A stretch of DNA of 64,000 nucleotides from Mycobacterium europaeum (GCF_002102155.1 NZ_LQOU01000032.1:1-64000), one strand, 5' to 3'; counted from the stretch's first letter, positions 40,655-49,098 are shown. The notes: generated by a model from the sequence alone, not told the origin. Numbers and translations are program-made.

Positions 40655-41127
40655 CCATTCGCCGCGCCACGCCCGGCGATACCGGCGCGATCACCGCAAT
40701 GATTCACGCGCTGGCCGAATTCGAAAACGCCGCGGATCATTGCACGGTGACCGAAAAGCAAATCGCGGCAGCGCTTTTCGGCGCCACACCGGCGGCGCAC
40801 GGGCACGTGGCGGAGCTCGACGGCGAGATCGCCGCGATGGCCCTGTGGTTTGTCAACTTCTCCACCTGGGACGGGGTGGCGGGCATCTACCTCGAAGACC
40901 TGTTCGTGCGGCCGGGGTTTCGCCGTCGCGGGCTGGCCCGCGCGCTGTTGGCCACCCTGGCGGCCGAATGCCTCGACAGGGGCTACACGCGGTTGTCCTG
41001 GGCGGTGCTGAACTGGAACGCCGATGCCATCACGGTGTACGACGGCGTGGGCGGCGAACCGCAGCGCGAGTGGACCACCTACCGGCTGTCGGGTCCGCGG
41101 TTGGCCGAGCTGGCCGAATCGCGCTGA
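40651..41127 (+). CDS. GNAT-family N-acetyltransferase (Rv3216 equivalent)
   Basis: The 158-residue GNAT has the acetyl-CoA loop RPGFRRRGLARALLATL and a preceding YLEDLFV strand. The sequence AALWFVNFSTWDGVAGIYLED-like context (here MALWFVNFSTWDG) is typical of the diamine/spermidine-type acetyltransferase branch. The start overlaps the entC stop (ATGA). The 3' end overlaps the convergent membrane-protein gene by 49 bases. The substrate cannot be assigned. Confidence 0.88.
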   Translation: MTIRRATPGDTGAITAMIHALAEFENAADHCTVTEKQIAAALFGATPAAHGHVAELDGEIAAMALWFVNFSTWDGVAGIYLEDLFVRPGFRRRGLARALLATLAAECLDRGYTRLSWAVLNWNADAITVYDGVGGEPQREWTTYRLSGPRLAELAESR

Positions 41128-41519
41128 TCGCCGCCGGCGGCCCAGCGCAGGCCTCCCGGGCTGAAGAGCAGCCCCAACACGGCCAGCGCCACGACGCCGG
41201 CGGGAATCCCGACGGCGGGCCGGTGCGAGTCCACCGTCAGGTACCAGGCCACCGGCAGTAGCAGCAGCTGGGTGATCACGGCCAGCCCTCGGCCCCAGCG
41301 CTTCCCGAGCGTGAGCGCGCGACCGGCGGCCAGCACCACCGCCCCGACCACGACGAAAAACACGGCGGTGCCCAACCCGTTGACCACGCGCTGATCGGCC
41401 CCGGCGATGCCGCGCACCACCAGCACGACCGCCATGACCAGCGCGGCCACCCCCTGCACCGCCACCAGGAATCCCGCGGCGCGCACAGCGGACGGCGCGG
41501 CCCCCGGGTCGCGGCGCAT
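41079..41519 (-). CDS. Small integral membrane protein (Rv3217c equivalent)
   Basis: The 146-residue protein has four predicted transmembrane helices (for example FLVAVQGVAALVMAVVLVV, LGTAVFFVVVGAVVLAAG, LAVITQLLLLPVAWYL, PAGVVALAVLGLLFS) and short hydrophilic ends. No catalytic motif is present. The ATG giving MRRDPGAAPS is chosen over a GTG nine codons upstream by comparison with M. tuberculosis. It runs head-on into the GNAT gene with a 49-base overlap. Confidence 0.85.
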   Translation of the reverse strand: MRRDPGAAPSAVRAAGFLVAVQGVAALVMAVVLVVRGIAGADQRVVNGLGTAVFFVVVGAVVLAAGRALTLGKRWGRGLAVITQLLLLPVAWYLTVDSHRPAVGIPAGVVALAVLGLLFSPGGLRWAAGGDQRDSASSANRGPDSR

Positions 41520-41608
41520 ACCTGTCACCCGCGTCAGCGTAGTCACCCCCGCCGGCGGGGGCGTTCCCCACAGCGCCGCCTTAAGGCGCCCGCATAAGCT
41601 CGTGCCTC

Positions 41609-42580
41609 ATGCGCGCCGTGCTGATCGTCAACCCCACCGCCACGTCCACCACCCCGGCCGGGCGCGATCTGCTGGCGCACGCGCTCAAGAGCCGCCTGCA
41701 ACTCACCGTCGAACACACCAATCACCGCGGTCACGGCGCCGAACTGGCCGAGAAGGCGGTCGCGGACGGGGTTGACCTGGTCGTGGTGCACGGCGGCGAC
41801 GGCACCGTCAGCGGGGTGGTCAACGGCCTGCTCGGCCCTCCCGGGGCCGTTTCGGGGCCGACGGGCCCGGTGCCCGCGGTCGCGGTGGTGCCCGGCGGTT
41901 CGGCGAATGTGCTGGCACGGTCGCTGGGTATCTCGCGGGATCCGGTGGCCGCCACCAACCAGCTCATCCAACTGCTCGACGACTACCACCGCCACCACAC
42001 CTGGCGCCGCATCGGCCTGATCGACTGCGGTGAGCGGTGGGCCGTGTTCAACACCGGGATGGGTGTCGACGCCGAAGTGGTCGCCGCGGTCGAGGCCGAA
42101 CGCGACAAGGGCGGGAAGGTGACCCCGTGGCGCTACATCCGCGCGGCGATACCCGCCGTGTGGGCCTACACGCGCCGGGAACCGATGCTCACCCTCGAAC
42201 TGCCCGGCCGCGAACCCATCACCGGGGTCAGCTTCGCGTTCGTGTCGAACTCCAGCCCCTGGACCTTCGCCAACGACCGGCCGGTATGGACCAACCCGGG
42301 CTGCACCTTCGAGACGGGGCTGGGCGTGTTCGCACCGACCACCATGAAGACCTTCCCCACCCTGCGCATCGTGCGGCAGATGTTCGCCAAGCGGCCCAAG
42401 TTCGAGTTCGACCACCTCATCACCGCCGACGACGTCCCTTGCGTGCGCGTCACCTCGACCGGGGGCCCGGTCGCCTGCCAGTTCGACGGGGATTACCTCG
42501 GGGTGCGGGAGACCATGACGTACCGGGCGGTACCGGACGCGCTGGCGGTCGTCGCGCCGCCCCGGAAAAACCCGTTCTGA
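41609..42580 (+). CDS. Diacylglycerol/sphingosine kinase-like lipid kinase (Rv3218 equivalent)
   Basis: The 323-residue protein has the DAGK catalytic signature GGDGT (62-66) in VVVHGGDGTVSGVVNGL, followed by VPGGSANVLARSLG and VFNTGMGVDAEVV, the usual nucleotide and substrate loops of the YegS/DgkB family. It should phosphorylate a lipid such as diacylglycerol or a related polyol; the exact substrate is unknown. It is divergent from the small membrane-protein gene and upstream of whiB1 on the same strand, separated by a 281-base regulatory region. Confidence 0.9.
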   Translation: MRAVLIVNPTATSTTPAGRDLLAHALKSRLQLTVEHTNHRGHGAELAEKAVADGVDLVVVHGGDGTVSGVVNGLLGPPGAVSGPTGPVPAVAVVPGGSANVLARSLGISRDPVAATNQLIQLLDDYHRHHTWRRIGLIDCGERWAVFNTGMGVDAEVVAAVEAERDKGGKVTPWRYIRAAIPAVWAYTRREPMLTLELPGREPITGVSFAFVSNSSPWTFANDRPVWTNPGCTFETGLGVFAPTTMKTFPTLRIVRQMFAKRPKFEFDHLITADDVPCVRVTSTGGPVACQFDGDYLGVRETMTYRAVPDALAVVAPPRKNPF

Positions 42581-42684
42581 GCTGCGCCGACGAGGCGGCT
42601 GCGGGCCGAGCGGCCAAACTTTTCCGCAAGAGTGGCCCGTCAGTGTAGTACAACTGTGTAAGGGCTCGGCTACGGAATGATCAA

Positions 42685-42700
42685 AGTGAGATAGCCCACG
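42685..42700. promoter_or_regulatory. CRP-type site in the whiB1 promoter
   Basis: AGTGAGATAGCCCACG matches the mycobacterial CRP (Rv3676) consensus (GTGA-N6-TCAC with one mismatch) and corresponds to the known cAMP-responsive CRP site upstream of whiB1 in M. tuberculosis. It lies about 160 bases before the start codon. The rest of the 42581-42861 region is AT-richer than average and presumably holds the promoter, but I could not fix the -10 and -35 boxes. Confidence 0.8.
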
Positions 42701-42861
42701 AGCTAACTCGGTGCTATTGACTTCTGTTGAGCCTGTGAAACGATCAAAAGGTTGCATGCAGAAATTTAGATAGGGGTACGGACCCTTTCTTGTGCACGCA
42801 TTAACAGCCGAAGAAAATTGGCCGTGCGCCTTGCTGCGCACTCAGTGAGGAGTAAGAACGT

Positions 42862-43116
42862 ATGGATTGGCGCCACAAGGCGGTCTGTCGCGACGAGGAC
42901 CCGGAGCTGTTTTTCCCGGTAGGGAACAGCGGCCCGGCGCTCGCGCAGATCGCTGACGCGAAACTGGTCTGCAATCGGTGCCCGGTGACCACGGATTGCC
43001 TGTCCTGGGCCCTGAACACCGGCCAGGACTCGGGCGTCTGGGGCGGCATGAGCGAAGACGAGCGGCGCGCACTCAAGCGTCGCAATGCCCGGACGAAGGC
43101 CCGTAGCGGAGTCTGA
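42862..43116 (+). CDS. whiB1: WhiB1, nitric-oxide-sensing Fe-S transcription factor
   Basis: The 84-residue protein has the four cluster cysteines Cys9, Cys37, Cys40 and Cys46, the GVWGG turn (58-62) and a basic C-terminus (RRALKRRNARTKARS). WhiB1 is essential in M. tuberculosis; its [4Fe-4S] form binds the principal sigma factor and reacts with NO. A ribosome site (GAGGAGTAAG) precedes the ATG. The upstream CRP site links it to cAMP. A hairpin terminator follows directly. Confidence 0.97.
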   Translation: MDWRHKAVCRDEDPELFFPVGNSGPALAQIADAKLVCNRCPVTTDCLSWALNTGQDSGVWGGMSEDERRALKRRNARTKARSGV

Positions 43117-43128
43117 CCCAGTCAGAGC

Positions 43129-43168
43129 AAACAGTGCGGCCTCGACGAAAGTCGGGGCCGCGCTGTTG
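43129..43168. terminator. Hairpin terminator between whiB1 and pdtaS
   Basis: ACAGTGCGGCCTCGA pairs with TCGGGGCCGCGCTGT (15 positions, two non-canonical) around a CGAAAG-type loop, flanked by AAA on one side and TTG on the other. It sits between two converging genes and can terminate both. Confidence 0.8.
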
Positions 43169-43209
43169 TGCAGGGCGCGGCGATGACCGAAGGCGCGTAA
43201 GTGTCATGC

Positions 43210-44709
43210 CTACATCGCCAACCGGGTCCGCCGACCGATCGGCACCCGCAGCACCACGTCGGTGCCGCGGGACGGGGCCTGGCGCATGCCCAGCGTGCCG
43301 TCGAGTTCCGCCGACACCAGCGTCCGCACGATCTGCAGGCCGAGGCTGTCGGACGTCTCCAGGCTGAAGCCCTCCGGAAGCCCGCGGCCGTCGTCGTGGA
43401 CGACGACGTCGAGCCAGCGCGCCGACCGCTCGGCGCGGATGGTCACCGACCCCTCCTCGGCCGCCGGGTCGAATGCGTGCTCGATCGCGTTCTGCACCAG
43501 CTCGGTGATCACCATGATCAGGGCGGTCGCGCGGTCGGAGTCCAGCACGCCCAGGTCGCCGAGCCGATTGATCCGGATGGGCCGGTCCACCGACGCCACG
43601 TCGTTCATGATCGGCAGGATCCGGTCGATGACCTCGTCGAGGTTGACCTGCTCGTCGACCGACATCGACAGCGCGTCGTGCACCAAGGCGATCGACGAGA
43701 CCCGGCGCACCGACTCGATCAGGGCTTCGCGCCCCTCGGCGTTGACCGTCCGGCGGGCCTGCAGCCGCAGCAGCGCCGCCACCGTTTGCAGGTTGTTCTT
43801 CACCCGGTGGTGGATTTCACGGATCGTGGCGTCCTTGGATATCAGCGCCCGGTCGCGGCGCTTCACCTCGGTGACGTCGCGGATCAGCACCGCCGCCCCG
43901 GCTCCGGCGCCGTCGACCACCAACGGCAGCGTCCGTAGCAGCACCGTGGCGCCGCCGGCGTCGACCTCCATCCGCATGCTTTTCCCGCCGGCCAGCAGGT
44001 CGAGCACGTGCTCGGCGAGCTCCTGGGCCTCGAAGGGGTCGGAGATCAGCGGGCGCGTCACCTTGACCAGGTTGCGGCCCTCCAGCTCGGTCGTCAGGCC
44101 CATCCGGTGGTAGGCCGACACCGCGTTGGGGCTGGCGTAGGCGACGACGCCGTTGACGTCCAGCCGGATGAAGCCGTCCCCCGCCCGGGGGGTCGAGCGG
44201 GACATGACCACGTCCCCCACGTCGGGAAACGTGCCATCGGCGAGCATGTGCACGAGATCGCTCGCGCACTGCAGGTACGCGGTCTCCAGTTGGCCCGACG
44301 TCCGGTCGGCCGCGACCGCGGTCTGATGCCGGGTGAGCACGGCCACCACCCGGCCGCCGTAGCGCACCGGGGAGGCCTCCACATGCGGGCCGGGCAGCAA
44401 CGAATCCCCTTCGGCCGCACCGTAATCCCGTTGGGCGGTGCCGGATTCGAAGGCGTCGGCGACCAGCGGCAGCCGGTCGGCGTCGACGACACTGCCCACC
44501 GAGTCGGTGAGCAGCACCGTGGGCGCGGTGTTCGGCCGGCACTGCGCCACACACACCAACGTGCCGTCGTCGCGGCGAACCCACATCAGGTAGTCGGCGA
44601 ACGACAGGTCCGCCAGCAGCTGCCACTCCCCCACCACCGCGTGCAGGTGGTCCACCGCGCTACCCGGCAGGACGGTGTGTTCGGCGAGCAGATCACCGAG
44701 AGTCGACAT
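43210..44709 (-). CDS. pdtaS: PdtaS histidine kinase
   Basis: The ~499-residue protein has GAF- and PAS-like sensor regions (about 1-280) followed by a HisKA_2 / HWE-like dimerisation domain with phospho-acceptor His in EIHHRVKNNLQTVAALL and an ATPase domain (ELVQNAIEHAF, VVHDDGRGLPEGF, LGLQIVRTL). With the response regulator PdtaR (antiterminator type, encoded elsewhere) it forms a soluble two-component system that senses nitric oxide/copper and cyclic-di-GMP in mycobacteria. No membrane helix is present. The ATG is preferred over a GTG one codon earlier. Confidence 0.94.
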   Translation of the reverse strand: MSTLGDLLAEHTVLPGSAVDHLHAVVGEWQLLADLSFADYLMWVRRDDGTLVCVAQCRPNTAPTVLLTDSVGSVVDADRLPLVADAFESGTAQRDYGAAEGDSLLPGPHVEASPVRYGGRVVAVLTRHQTAVAADRTSGQLETAYLQCASDLVHMLADGTFPDVGDVVMSRSTPRAGDGFIRLDVNGVVAYASPNAVSAYHRMGLTTELEGRNLVKVTRPLISDPFEAQELAEHVLDLLAGGKSMRMEVDAGGATVLLRTLPLVVDGAGAGAAVLIRDVTEVKRRDRALISKDATIREIHHRVKNNLQTVAALLRLQARRTVNAEGREALIESVRRVSSIALVHDALSMSVDEQVNLDEVIDRILPIMNDVASVDRPIRINRLGDLGVLDSDRATALIMVITELVQNAIEHAFDPAAEEGSVTIRAERSARWLDVVVHDDGRGLPEGFSLETSDSLGLQIVRTLVSAELDGTLGMRQAPSRGTDVVLRVPIGRRTRLAM

Positions 44710-44762
44710 CACTCACTCCCCGGGCATTCCCGGCAACGGACGGCTACCAACCTTTTCGGGGG

Positions 44763-44978
44763 CTAGCTGATCACGGCAATCAGGTCGCCCGCCTGGATGA
44801 CATCGCCCACCGAGACGCTCACCTTGCTGATGGTGCCGTCGACCTCGGCCAGGACGGGGATCTCCATCTTCATGGACTCCAGCAACACCACGATGTCGCC
44901 TTTGCCGATCTGGTCACCCTCGCTCACCACGACTTCGAGCACGCTGGCCACGATCTCGGCGCGGACATCCTCGGCCAT
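44763..44978 (-). CDS. Biotinyl/lipoyl-attachment domain protein (TB7.3)
   Basis: The 71-residue protein is a free-standing biotin carboxyl carrier domain with the attachment motif ESMKMEIPV (Lys biotinylated in homologs) and paired glycines in GDQIGKGDIVV and GDVIQAGDLIAVI. M. tuberculosis TB7.3 (Rv3221c) is the equivalent; the Met after Glu-Ser and the Lys-Met pair are canonical here. Start chosen at MAEDVRAEIV, eight codons inside the longest frame, by family comparison. It lies upstream of pdtaS on the same strand. Confidence 0.93.
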   Translation of the reverse strand: MAEDVRAEIVASVLEVVVSEGDQIGKGDIVVLLESMKMEIPVLAEVDGTISKVSVSVGDVIQAGDLIAVIS

Positions 44979-45184
44979 CTTCACCCCACTCGTTGCGGCC
45001 ATTGCGCAGGCCGGCTGCTGGTCATCAAGCTTCCGTCAGGCTCGGGTATATCGAACCACAGGACCGCTTCCGGCCGCGGCGCCCGGGCCGTTATGGCCGC
45101 GGTCGACTGCCGTGAGAGACTGTGCGGCAGGCTCACGGGCGCCGCGCGCCCGGATCAAAGACCAATCAACGGAGGGTTCGACCA

Positions 45185-45259
45185 ATGGCCAAACGGGGCC
45201 GTAAGAAGCGCGACCGCAAGCACAGCAAAGCCAACCACGGCAAGCGGCCCAACGCCTGA
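45185..45259 (+). CDS. Ribosomal protein bL37 (24 aa)
   Basis: A 24-residue, extremely basic peptide starts MAKRGRKKRDRKHSKAN and ends KRPNA, with a strong GGAGGG ribosome site ten bases upstream. It matches bL37, the tiny mycobacterial/actinobacterial large-subunit protein first recognised in ribosome structures of M. smegmatis. Automatic annotation often misses it because of its size. It is divergent from TB7.3 and convergent with rshA, separated from the latter by seven bases. Confidence 0.9.
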   Translation: MAKRGRKKRDRKHSKANHGKRPNA

Positions 45260-45266
45260 GGACCCG

Positions 45267-45647
45267 CTACCGCGTCTCGCGGATGATGGTGGTCCGCCGG
45301 ATCTCCAGCCGCAGCCGCTCGCGCAGGCCTTCGGGGGCCTTGTCGCCGCTGCATTTGGTGCCGATCAACGCCTTGATCCGCTCCTCGAGGCCGTAATGCT
45401 TGAAGCAGCCGGGGCACGCTTCGAGGTGGCGGCGCAGCTGGTCCCGCGATTCGGGCGTGCACTCCCCGTCGAGCAGGAGCCAGACCTGCCGGATCACCTC
45501 GGCACAGCCGACGGCGCCGTGCGCGTCATCGTTGGGGCACGTGTCGCTCGGGCTGGAGACGTCGCCCCATGCGCGCCGCTCTCCCCCGCTAGCGGGAGGT
45601 GCCCCCACAGCATCGCTTCGTTCTGCATCGTCGCCGGCGCGGCTCAT
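45267..45647 (-). CDS. rshA: RshA, redox-sensing anti-SigH factor, with repeat-derived N-terminal insert
   Basis: The 126-residue zinc-associated anti-sigma protein has the HxxxCxxC motif (His74, Cys78, Cys81) in [10 protein letters not shown] and a conserved [17 protein letters not shown] block. RshA holds SigH inactive until oxidation or phosphorylation releases it. The ATG overlaps the sigH stop (ATGA) after a GAGGAGGTG ribosome site, so production is coupled. Compared with the ~101-residue M. tuberculosis protein, the N-terminus is longer. Residues about 14-28 ([15 protein letters not shown]) are translated from a palindromic repeat, so this end probably tolerates insertion. Confidence 0.94.
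   Translation of the reverse strand: MSRAGDDAERSDAVGAPPASGGERRAWGDVSSPSDTCPNDDAHGAVGCAEVIRQVWLLLDGECTPESRDQLRRHLEACPGCFKHYGLEERIKALIGTKCSGDKAPEGLRERLRLEIRRTTIIRETR
45577..45608 (-). repeat. REP-like palindrome inside the rshA coding sequence
   Basis: On the minus strand it reads GTGGGGGCACCTCCCGCTAG, then CGGGGGAGAGCGG. Centre and arms (CTCCCGCTAGCGGGGGAG) form an almost perfect hairpin. The element adds codons in frame. Sequences of this type recur between genes in M. avium complex genomes (from memory, not searched). It is consistent with mobile or slipped insertion of an interspersed palindrome. Confidence 0.6.
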
Positions 45648-46291
45648 GACGACACCTCCTCGTGTGCCTGGTGGCCGCGGTTGAAGCCCCGCTCCTTGGC
45701 CACGTCAGCCAGCAACCCACGCAGTTGACGGCGGCCGCGGTGCAGCCGTGACATTACCGTCCCGATGGGCGTGTCCATGATCTCGGCGATTTCCTTGTAG
45801 GGGAAGCCCTCGACGTCGGCGTAGTAGACGGCCATCCGGAACTCTTCCGGCAATGCCTGAAGCGCTTCCTTGATCTCGGTGTCGGGCAGCGCCTCGAGCG
45901 CCTCGACCTCGGCCGAGCGCAGCCCGGTGGACGAGTGCTCGGCGTTGGACGCCAGCTGCCAGTCGGTGATCTCCTCGGTCGGGTACTCGGCCGGCTGGCG
46001 CTGCCGTTTGCGGTAGCTGTTGATGTAGGTGTTGGTCAGGATCCGGTAGAGCCACGCCTTGAGGTTGGTGCCGGCGCGGAACGAACGAAACCCCGCGTAC
46101 GCCTTCACCATCGTCTCTTGTAGCAGGTCTTCCGCGTCGGCAGGATTACGCGTCATGCGCAGCGCGCCGCCGTAGAGCTGGTCCAGCAGGGGGATCGCGT
46201 CGCGCTCGAAACGCGCCAGCAGCTCCGCGTCCGTCTCCGGCGGGGCGGGATCGGGGATCTCGCGTGCTGTCGCGCCGTCTGTGTCGGCCAT
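45644..46291 (-). CDS. sigH: SigH, ECF sigma factor for heat and oxidative stress
   Basis: The 215-residue sigma factor (short form) has region 2 ([48 protein letters not shown]) and region 4 ([37 protein letters not shown]). SigH drives thioredoxin, chaperone and sigB/sigE genes under disulfide stress and is restrained by RshA, encoded next. The ATG matches the M. tuberculosis start. An upstream in-frame GTG at 46420 with a much better ribosome site (GGGAGGAG) would give a form 43 residues longer; see findings. Confidence 0.96.
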   Translation of the reverse strand: MADTDGATAREIPDPAPPETDAELLARFERDAIPLLDQLYGGALRMTRNPADAEDLLQETMVKAYAGFRSFRAGTNLKAWLYRILTNTYINSYRKRQRQPAEYPTEEITDWQLASNAEHSSTGLRSAEVEALEALPDTEIKEALQALPEEFRMAVYYADVEGFPYKEIAEIMDTPIGTVMSRLHRGRRQLRGLLADVAKERGFNRGHQAHEEVSS

Positions 46292-46502
46292 GTCGATAAC
46301 CCCGGTCCCTTCTGCTGCGGTGTCGCCGGAGGGCGCCGAAAGCGCCACCGGGCTTGCAGGAAAGCAAGCCAACTGATCGGCACCCATTGGACGGTCCAAC
46401 AGGCTCGTCGCCGCTGACACCAAACCGCTCCTCCCAATCTAGAGGCTGGCACCGACAGTGTCTGCCCGGGTGCGCTCCGCAACATCAGAGACCGCTTGCT
46501 TC

Positions 46503-46530
46503 AACAGCGGCGCCCGACGTGCTCATTCCC
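46503..46530 (-). promoter_or_regulatory. Candidate SigH-dependent promoter of sigH
   Basis: On the minus strand GGGAATG is followed, 18 bases later, by GTT, fitting the SigH -35 (GGGAAYA-like) and -10 (CGTT-like) pattern. It would start transcription near 46495, upstream of both possible sigH starts, allowing autoregulation as known in other mycobacteria. The rest of the 300-base gap between sigH and the divergent SDR gene shows no other clear element. Confidence 0.5.
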
Positions 46531-46593
46531 GCCGAAGCCGGCGCCGCCCGTCCCCCGATCGGGGCGGGCGCGGCCGGACGTTAATGTGACGCC

Positions 46594-47442
46594 ATGTCCC
46601 TGAATGGCAAGACCATGTTCATCTCCGGCGCCAGCCGCGGTATCGGCCTGGCGATCGCCAAACGCGCCGCACAAGACGGCGCCAACATCGCCCTGATCGC
46701 CAAGACCGCCGAGCCGCATCCCAAACTGCCGGGCACGGTCTACACCGCCGCCAAGGAGCTCGAGGAGGCGGGCGGACAGGCGCTGCCGATCGTCGGGGAC
46801 GTCCGCGACCCGGAGTCCGTCGAATCCGCGGTGGCCAAGACCGTCGAGCAGTTCGGCGGCATCGACATCTGCGTCAACAATGCGTCGGCGATCAACCTGG
46901 GGTCCATCACCGAGGTACCGATGAAGCGGTTCGACCTGATGAACGGCATCCAGGTGCGCGGCACTTACGCCGTGTCGCAGGCCTGCATCCCGCACCTCAA
47001 GGCCGCGCAGAACCCGCACATCCTGACGCTGTCCCCGCCCGTGCTGCTCGGCAAGGAATGGCTGAAGCCGACCGCGTACATGATGGCCAAGTTCGGCATG
47101 ACGCTGTGCGCGCTGGGGATCGCCGAGGAGATGCGCGAGGCGGGCATCGCGTCCAACACGCTGTGGCCCCGCACCCTGGTGGCCACCGCCGCGGTGCAGA
47201 ACCTGCTCGGCGGCGACGAGGCGATGGGACGCGCCCGCAAGCCCGAGGTGTATTCCGACGCGGCCTACGTCATCCTGAACAAGCCCGCCCGCGAGTACAC
47301 CGGCAACACGTTGCTGTGCGAGGACGTGCTGGTGGAGTCCGGGGTCACCGACCTGTCGGTCTACAACTGCGTGCCGGGTGGCGAGCTCGGCGTCGACTTC
47401 TGGGTCGACGGCGTGAACCCGCCGGGATACACGGGTCCCTAG
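46594..47442 (+). CDS. Short-chain dehydrogenase/reductase, HSDL2-like (Rv3224 equivalent)
   Basis: The 282-residue classical SDR has the cofactor motif SGASRGIGLA (11-20), NNAS (about 93-96) and active-site YxxxK in TAYMMAKFG, with an unusual Ser/Pro-rich stretch LTLSPPVLLG in place of the usual catalytic Ser strand. The pattern KTAEPHPKLPGTVYTAA is typical of the hydroxysteroid-dehydrogenase-like 2 group. In M. tuberculosis Rv3224 is near sigH and may belong to its stress response. Substrate unknown. It is followed after 12 bases by ybaK, likely an operon. Confidence 0.9.
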   Translation: MSLNGKTMFISGASRGIGLAIAKRAAQDGANIALIAKTAEPHPKLPGTVYTAAKELEEAGGQALPIVGDVRDPESVESAVAKTVEQFGGIDICVNNASAINLGSITEVPMKRFDLMNGIQVRGTYAVSQACIPHLKAAQNPHILTLSPPVLLGKEWLKPTAYMMAKFGMTLCALGIAEEMREAGIASNTLWPRTLVATAAVQNLLGGDEAMGRARKPEVYSDAAYVILNKPAREYTGNTLLCEDVLVESGVTDLSVYNCVPGGELGVDFWVDGVNPPGYTGP

Positions 47443-47454
47443 CGGGGCCTAGCG

Positions 47455-47943
47455 GTGGCCCGTGCCGCCACGCCGGCGCTGGCGGCGCTGACCAAAGCCG
47501 GTGTGCCGCATCAGGTTGTCACCTTCGATCACGATCCGCGGGAACGGTCGTTCGGTGACGAGGCGGTGCACGCGCTGACCACGGAGCGCGGCATCGCGGC
47601 TGAGCAGATCTACAAGACCCTCGTCATCGCGATCCCCGGCGGCCTGGCGGTCGCGATCCTGCCTGTGCCGGCCCGGCTCTCGCTGAAGGCGGCCGCCGCG
47701 GCGCTGGGGGCGGCCAAGGCGAGCATGGCCGAGCCGGCCACCGCCGAGCGCGCGACCGGCTACGTGGTGGGCGCCGTGTCGCCGTTCGGGCAGCGCAGGA
47801 CGCTGCCGACCGTCCTGGACACGGGCGCGCTGGCCTGGGATCGGGTGTACTGCAGCGCCGGTCGCCGGGGCTGGGACGTGGGGGTGTCACCGCGGGACCT
47901 GGTCCGGTTGACCGGCGCGATCACCGCCGACATCCGCGCGTAG
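47455..47943 (+). CDS. ybaK: YbaK-type Cys-tRNA(Pro)/aminoacyl-tRNA deacylase
   Basis: The 162-residue protein matches the YbaK/EbsC deacylase family: HQVVTFDHDP near the N-terminus, the conserved catalytic Lys in QIYKTLVI (about 57-64), and a GAVSPFGQRRTLPTVLD loop. YbaK removes cysteine mischarged on tRNA-Pro by prolyl-tRNA synthetase. The gene is intact here; in M. tuberculosis the corresponding position is annotated as small fragments (Rv3224A/B). GTG start after a stop-adjacent spacing of 12 bases from the SDR gene. Confidence 0.9.
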   Translation: MARAATPALAALTKAGVPHQVVTFDHDPRERSFGDEAVHALTTERGIAAEQIYKTLVIAIPGGLAVAILPVPARLSLKAAAAALGAAKASMAEPATAERATGYVVGAVSPFGQRRTLPTVLDTGALAWDRVYCSAGRRGWDVGVSPRDLVRLTGAITADIRA

Positions 47944-47950
47944 CGCGCGG

Positions 47951-48000
47951 GCGTAACGCCACGGTGAAAACCGGGCCGATTTCTCGCCATGGCGTTACGC
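47951..48000. repeat. 11-bp inverted repeat between ybaK and the small secreted-protein gene
   Basis: GCGTAACGCCA (47951-47961) and TGGCGTTACGC (47990-48000) are perfect reverse complements with a 28-base loop containing a GGTGAAAACC run. It lies just after the ybaK stop and ends seven bases before the next start codon, so it could terminate ybaK or act as an operator/5' stem-loop of the next gene. Confidence 0.6.
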
Positions 48001-48007
48001 TCGCGCC

Positions 48008-48259
48008 ATGACGACGAAGCGATCCCGCGGCGCGACGATTGTCGCCGCCGGTGTGCTGGCTTTTTCCGGGTTGATCACCGCCGGTGTGGGCATCGCCAAC
48101 GCCGACACGATTCAGACCGAGGGCAACTATCCGACCCGCCAGGCCTGCCAGGACGCCGGGCCGGGCGTGAAGGCCTCGACGCCGGGAAACTGGAACAACT
48201 TCTGGTGCGTTCCGGACCGCAACGTCAACGGCAACTGGAAGCTGGTCCTCAGCAACTAG
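48008..48259 (+). CDS. Small secreted protein, unknown function (83 aa)
   Basis: The 83-residue protein has a clear Sec signal peptide (GATIVAAGVLAFSGLITAGV, cleavage probably after ANA near residue 32). The mature ~50-residue part contains two cysteines (ACQDAG, WCVPDR) that probably pair and several aromatic residues (NWNNFW). This resembles the many small secreted mycobacterial proteins of unknown role. The 3' end overlaps the convergent SRAP gene by four bases. Confidence 0.82.
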   Translation: MTTKRSRGATIVAAGVLAFSGLITAGVGIANADTIQTEGNYPTRQACQDAGPGVKASTPGNWNNFWCVPDRNVNGNWKLVLSN

Positions 48260-49029
48260 AGCAACCTCGCCTGCTCGGGCTCCGGGCCGACCGGCTCGAG
48301 TAGCTGCGGCCCGTTGTTGCGGACGTTGTTGACCAGCGTCGAGATCTCGCGCATGCGGATGCCGCGCACGTCGGGCGGATGGCTGAGCAGCTCTTCGTCG
48401 GCTGCAGCGTCGGGGTCCAGCCAGCGGTCCCACTCCTTCTCGGGCACCACCAGCGGCATCCGGTCGTGGATCTCGGCCAGCTCCCCGGGCGCGTCGGTGG
48501 TGATGATGGTGCAACTCAGCAGCGGCGAACCCTCTTTGGCGGGTTGCCCCTTTGGTTTCCATACCGACCACAGGCCCGCCATGAACAGCGGCTCGCCGTC
48601 CTCGCGGTACATGAAGAACGGCGTCTTGCGGGACTTCTTGCCGGCGGCGGCGTCATTGACCCGCCATTCGTAGTAGCCGTCCATCGGGATCAGGCACCGC
48701 TTCGACTTGGCGGCCGACCGGAACGCGGGCGAAGTCGTGACCTTGTCCGCGCGCGCGTTGATCAGCATCGGCCCCTTCGTTTCGGGCGCCCCGTCCGCGC
48801 CGGCCTTCGCCCACGGGGGTACCAGGCCCCAGCGCATCAGCCGCACCCGGCGGGTGGGCTCGTCGTCGGGGTCGGTGTGCCGGCTGACGACCGTCGCGAT
48901 GGTCGAGGTGGGGGCGACGTTGTAGTTGGGCGCCCCGGCGGTTTCGAAGGCCCCGGTGGCCTCGTCGATCGCCTTGATCTTCTGGGCCAACAGCGCCGGA
49001 TCGGTGGTGACCGCGAACCGTCCGCACAT
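48256..49029 (-). CDS. SRAP-domain (YedK/HMCES-like) abasic-site protein
   Basis: The 257-residue protein starts MCGRFAVTT, exposing the catalytic Cys2 that forms a thiazolidine link to abasic sites in single-stranded DNA. Other family residues are present: NYNVAPTS, the RWGLVPPWA block, [18 protein letters not shown] (catalytic Glu) and IHDRMPLVV (His). SRAP proteins shield abasic sites at replication forks. The equivalent in M. tuberculosis is Rv3226c. It is divergent from aroA by 69 bases. Confidence 0.95.
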   Translation of the reverse strand: MCGRFAVTTDPALLAQKIKAIDEATGAFETAGAPNYNVAPTSTIATVVSRHTDPDDEPTRRVRLMRWGLVPPWAKAGADGAPETKGPMLINARADKVTTSPAFRSAAKSKRCLIPMDGYYEWRVNDAAAGKKSRKTPFFMYREDGEPLFMAGLWSVWKPKGQPAKEGSPLLSCTIITTDAPGELAEIHDRMPLVVPEKEWDRWLDPDAAADEELLSHPPDVRGIRMREISTLVNNVRNNGPQLLEPVGPEPEQARLL

Positions 49030-49098
49030 ACCTTCCATGGTGGCAGAGCCACCGACTCCCATTGGTGGCAGAGGACCCCGACACGCGATGATGGACCG

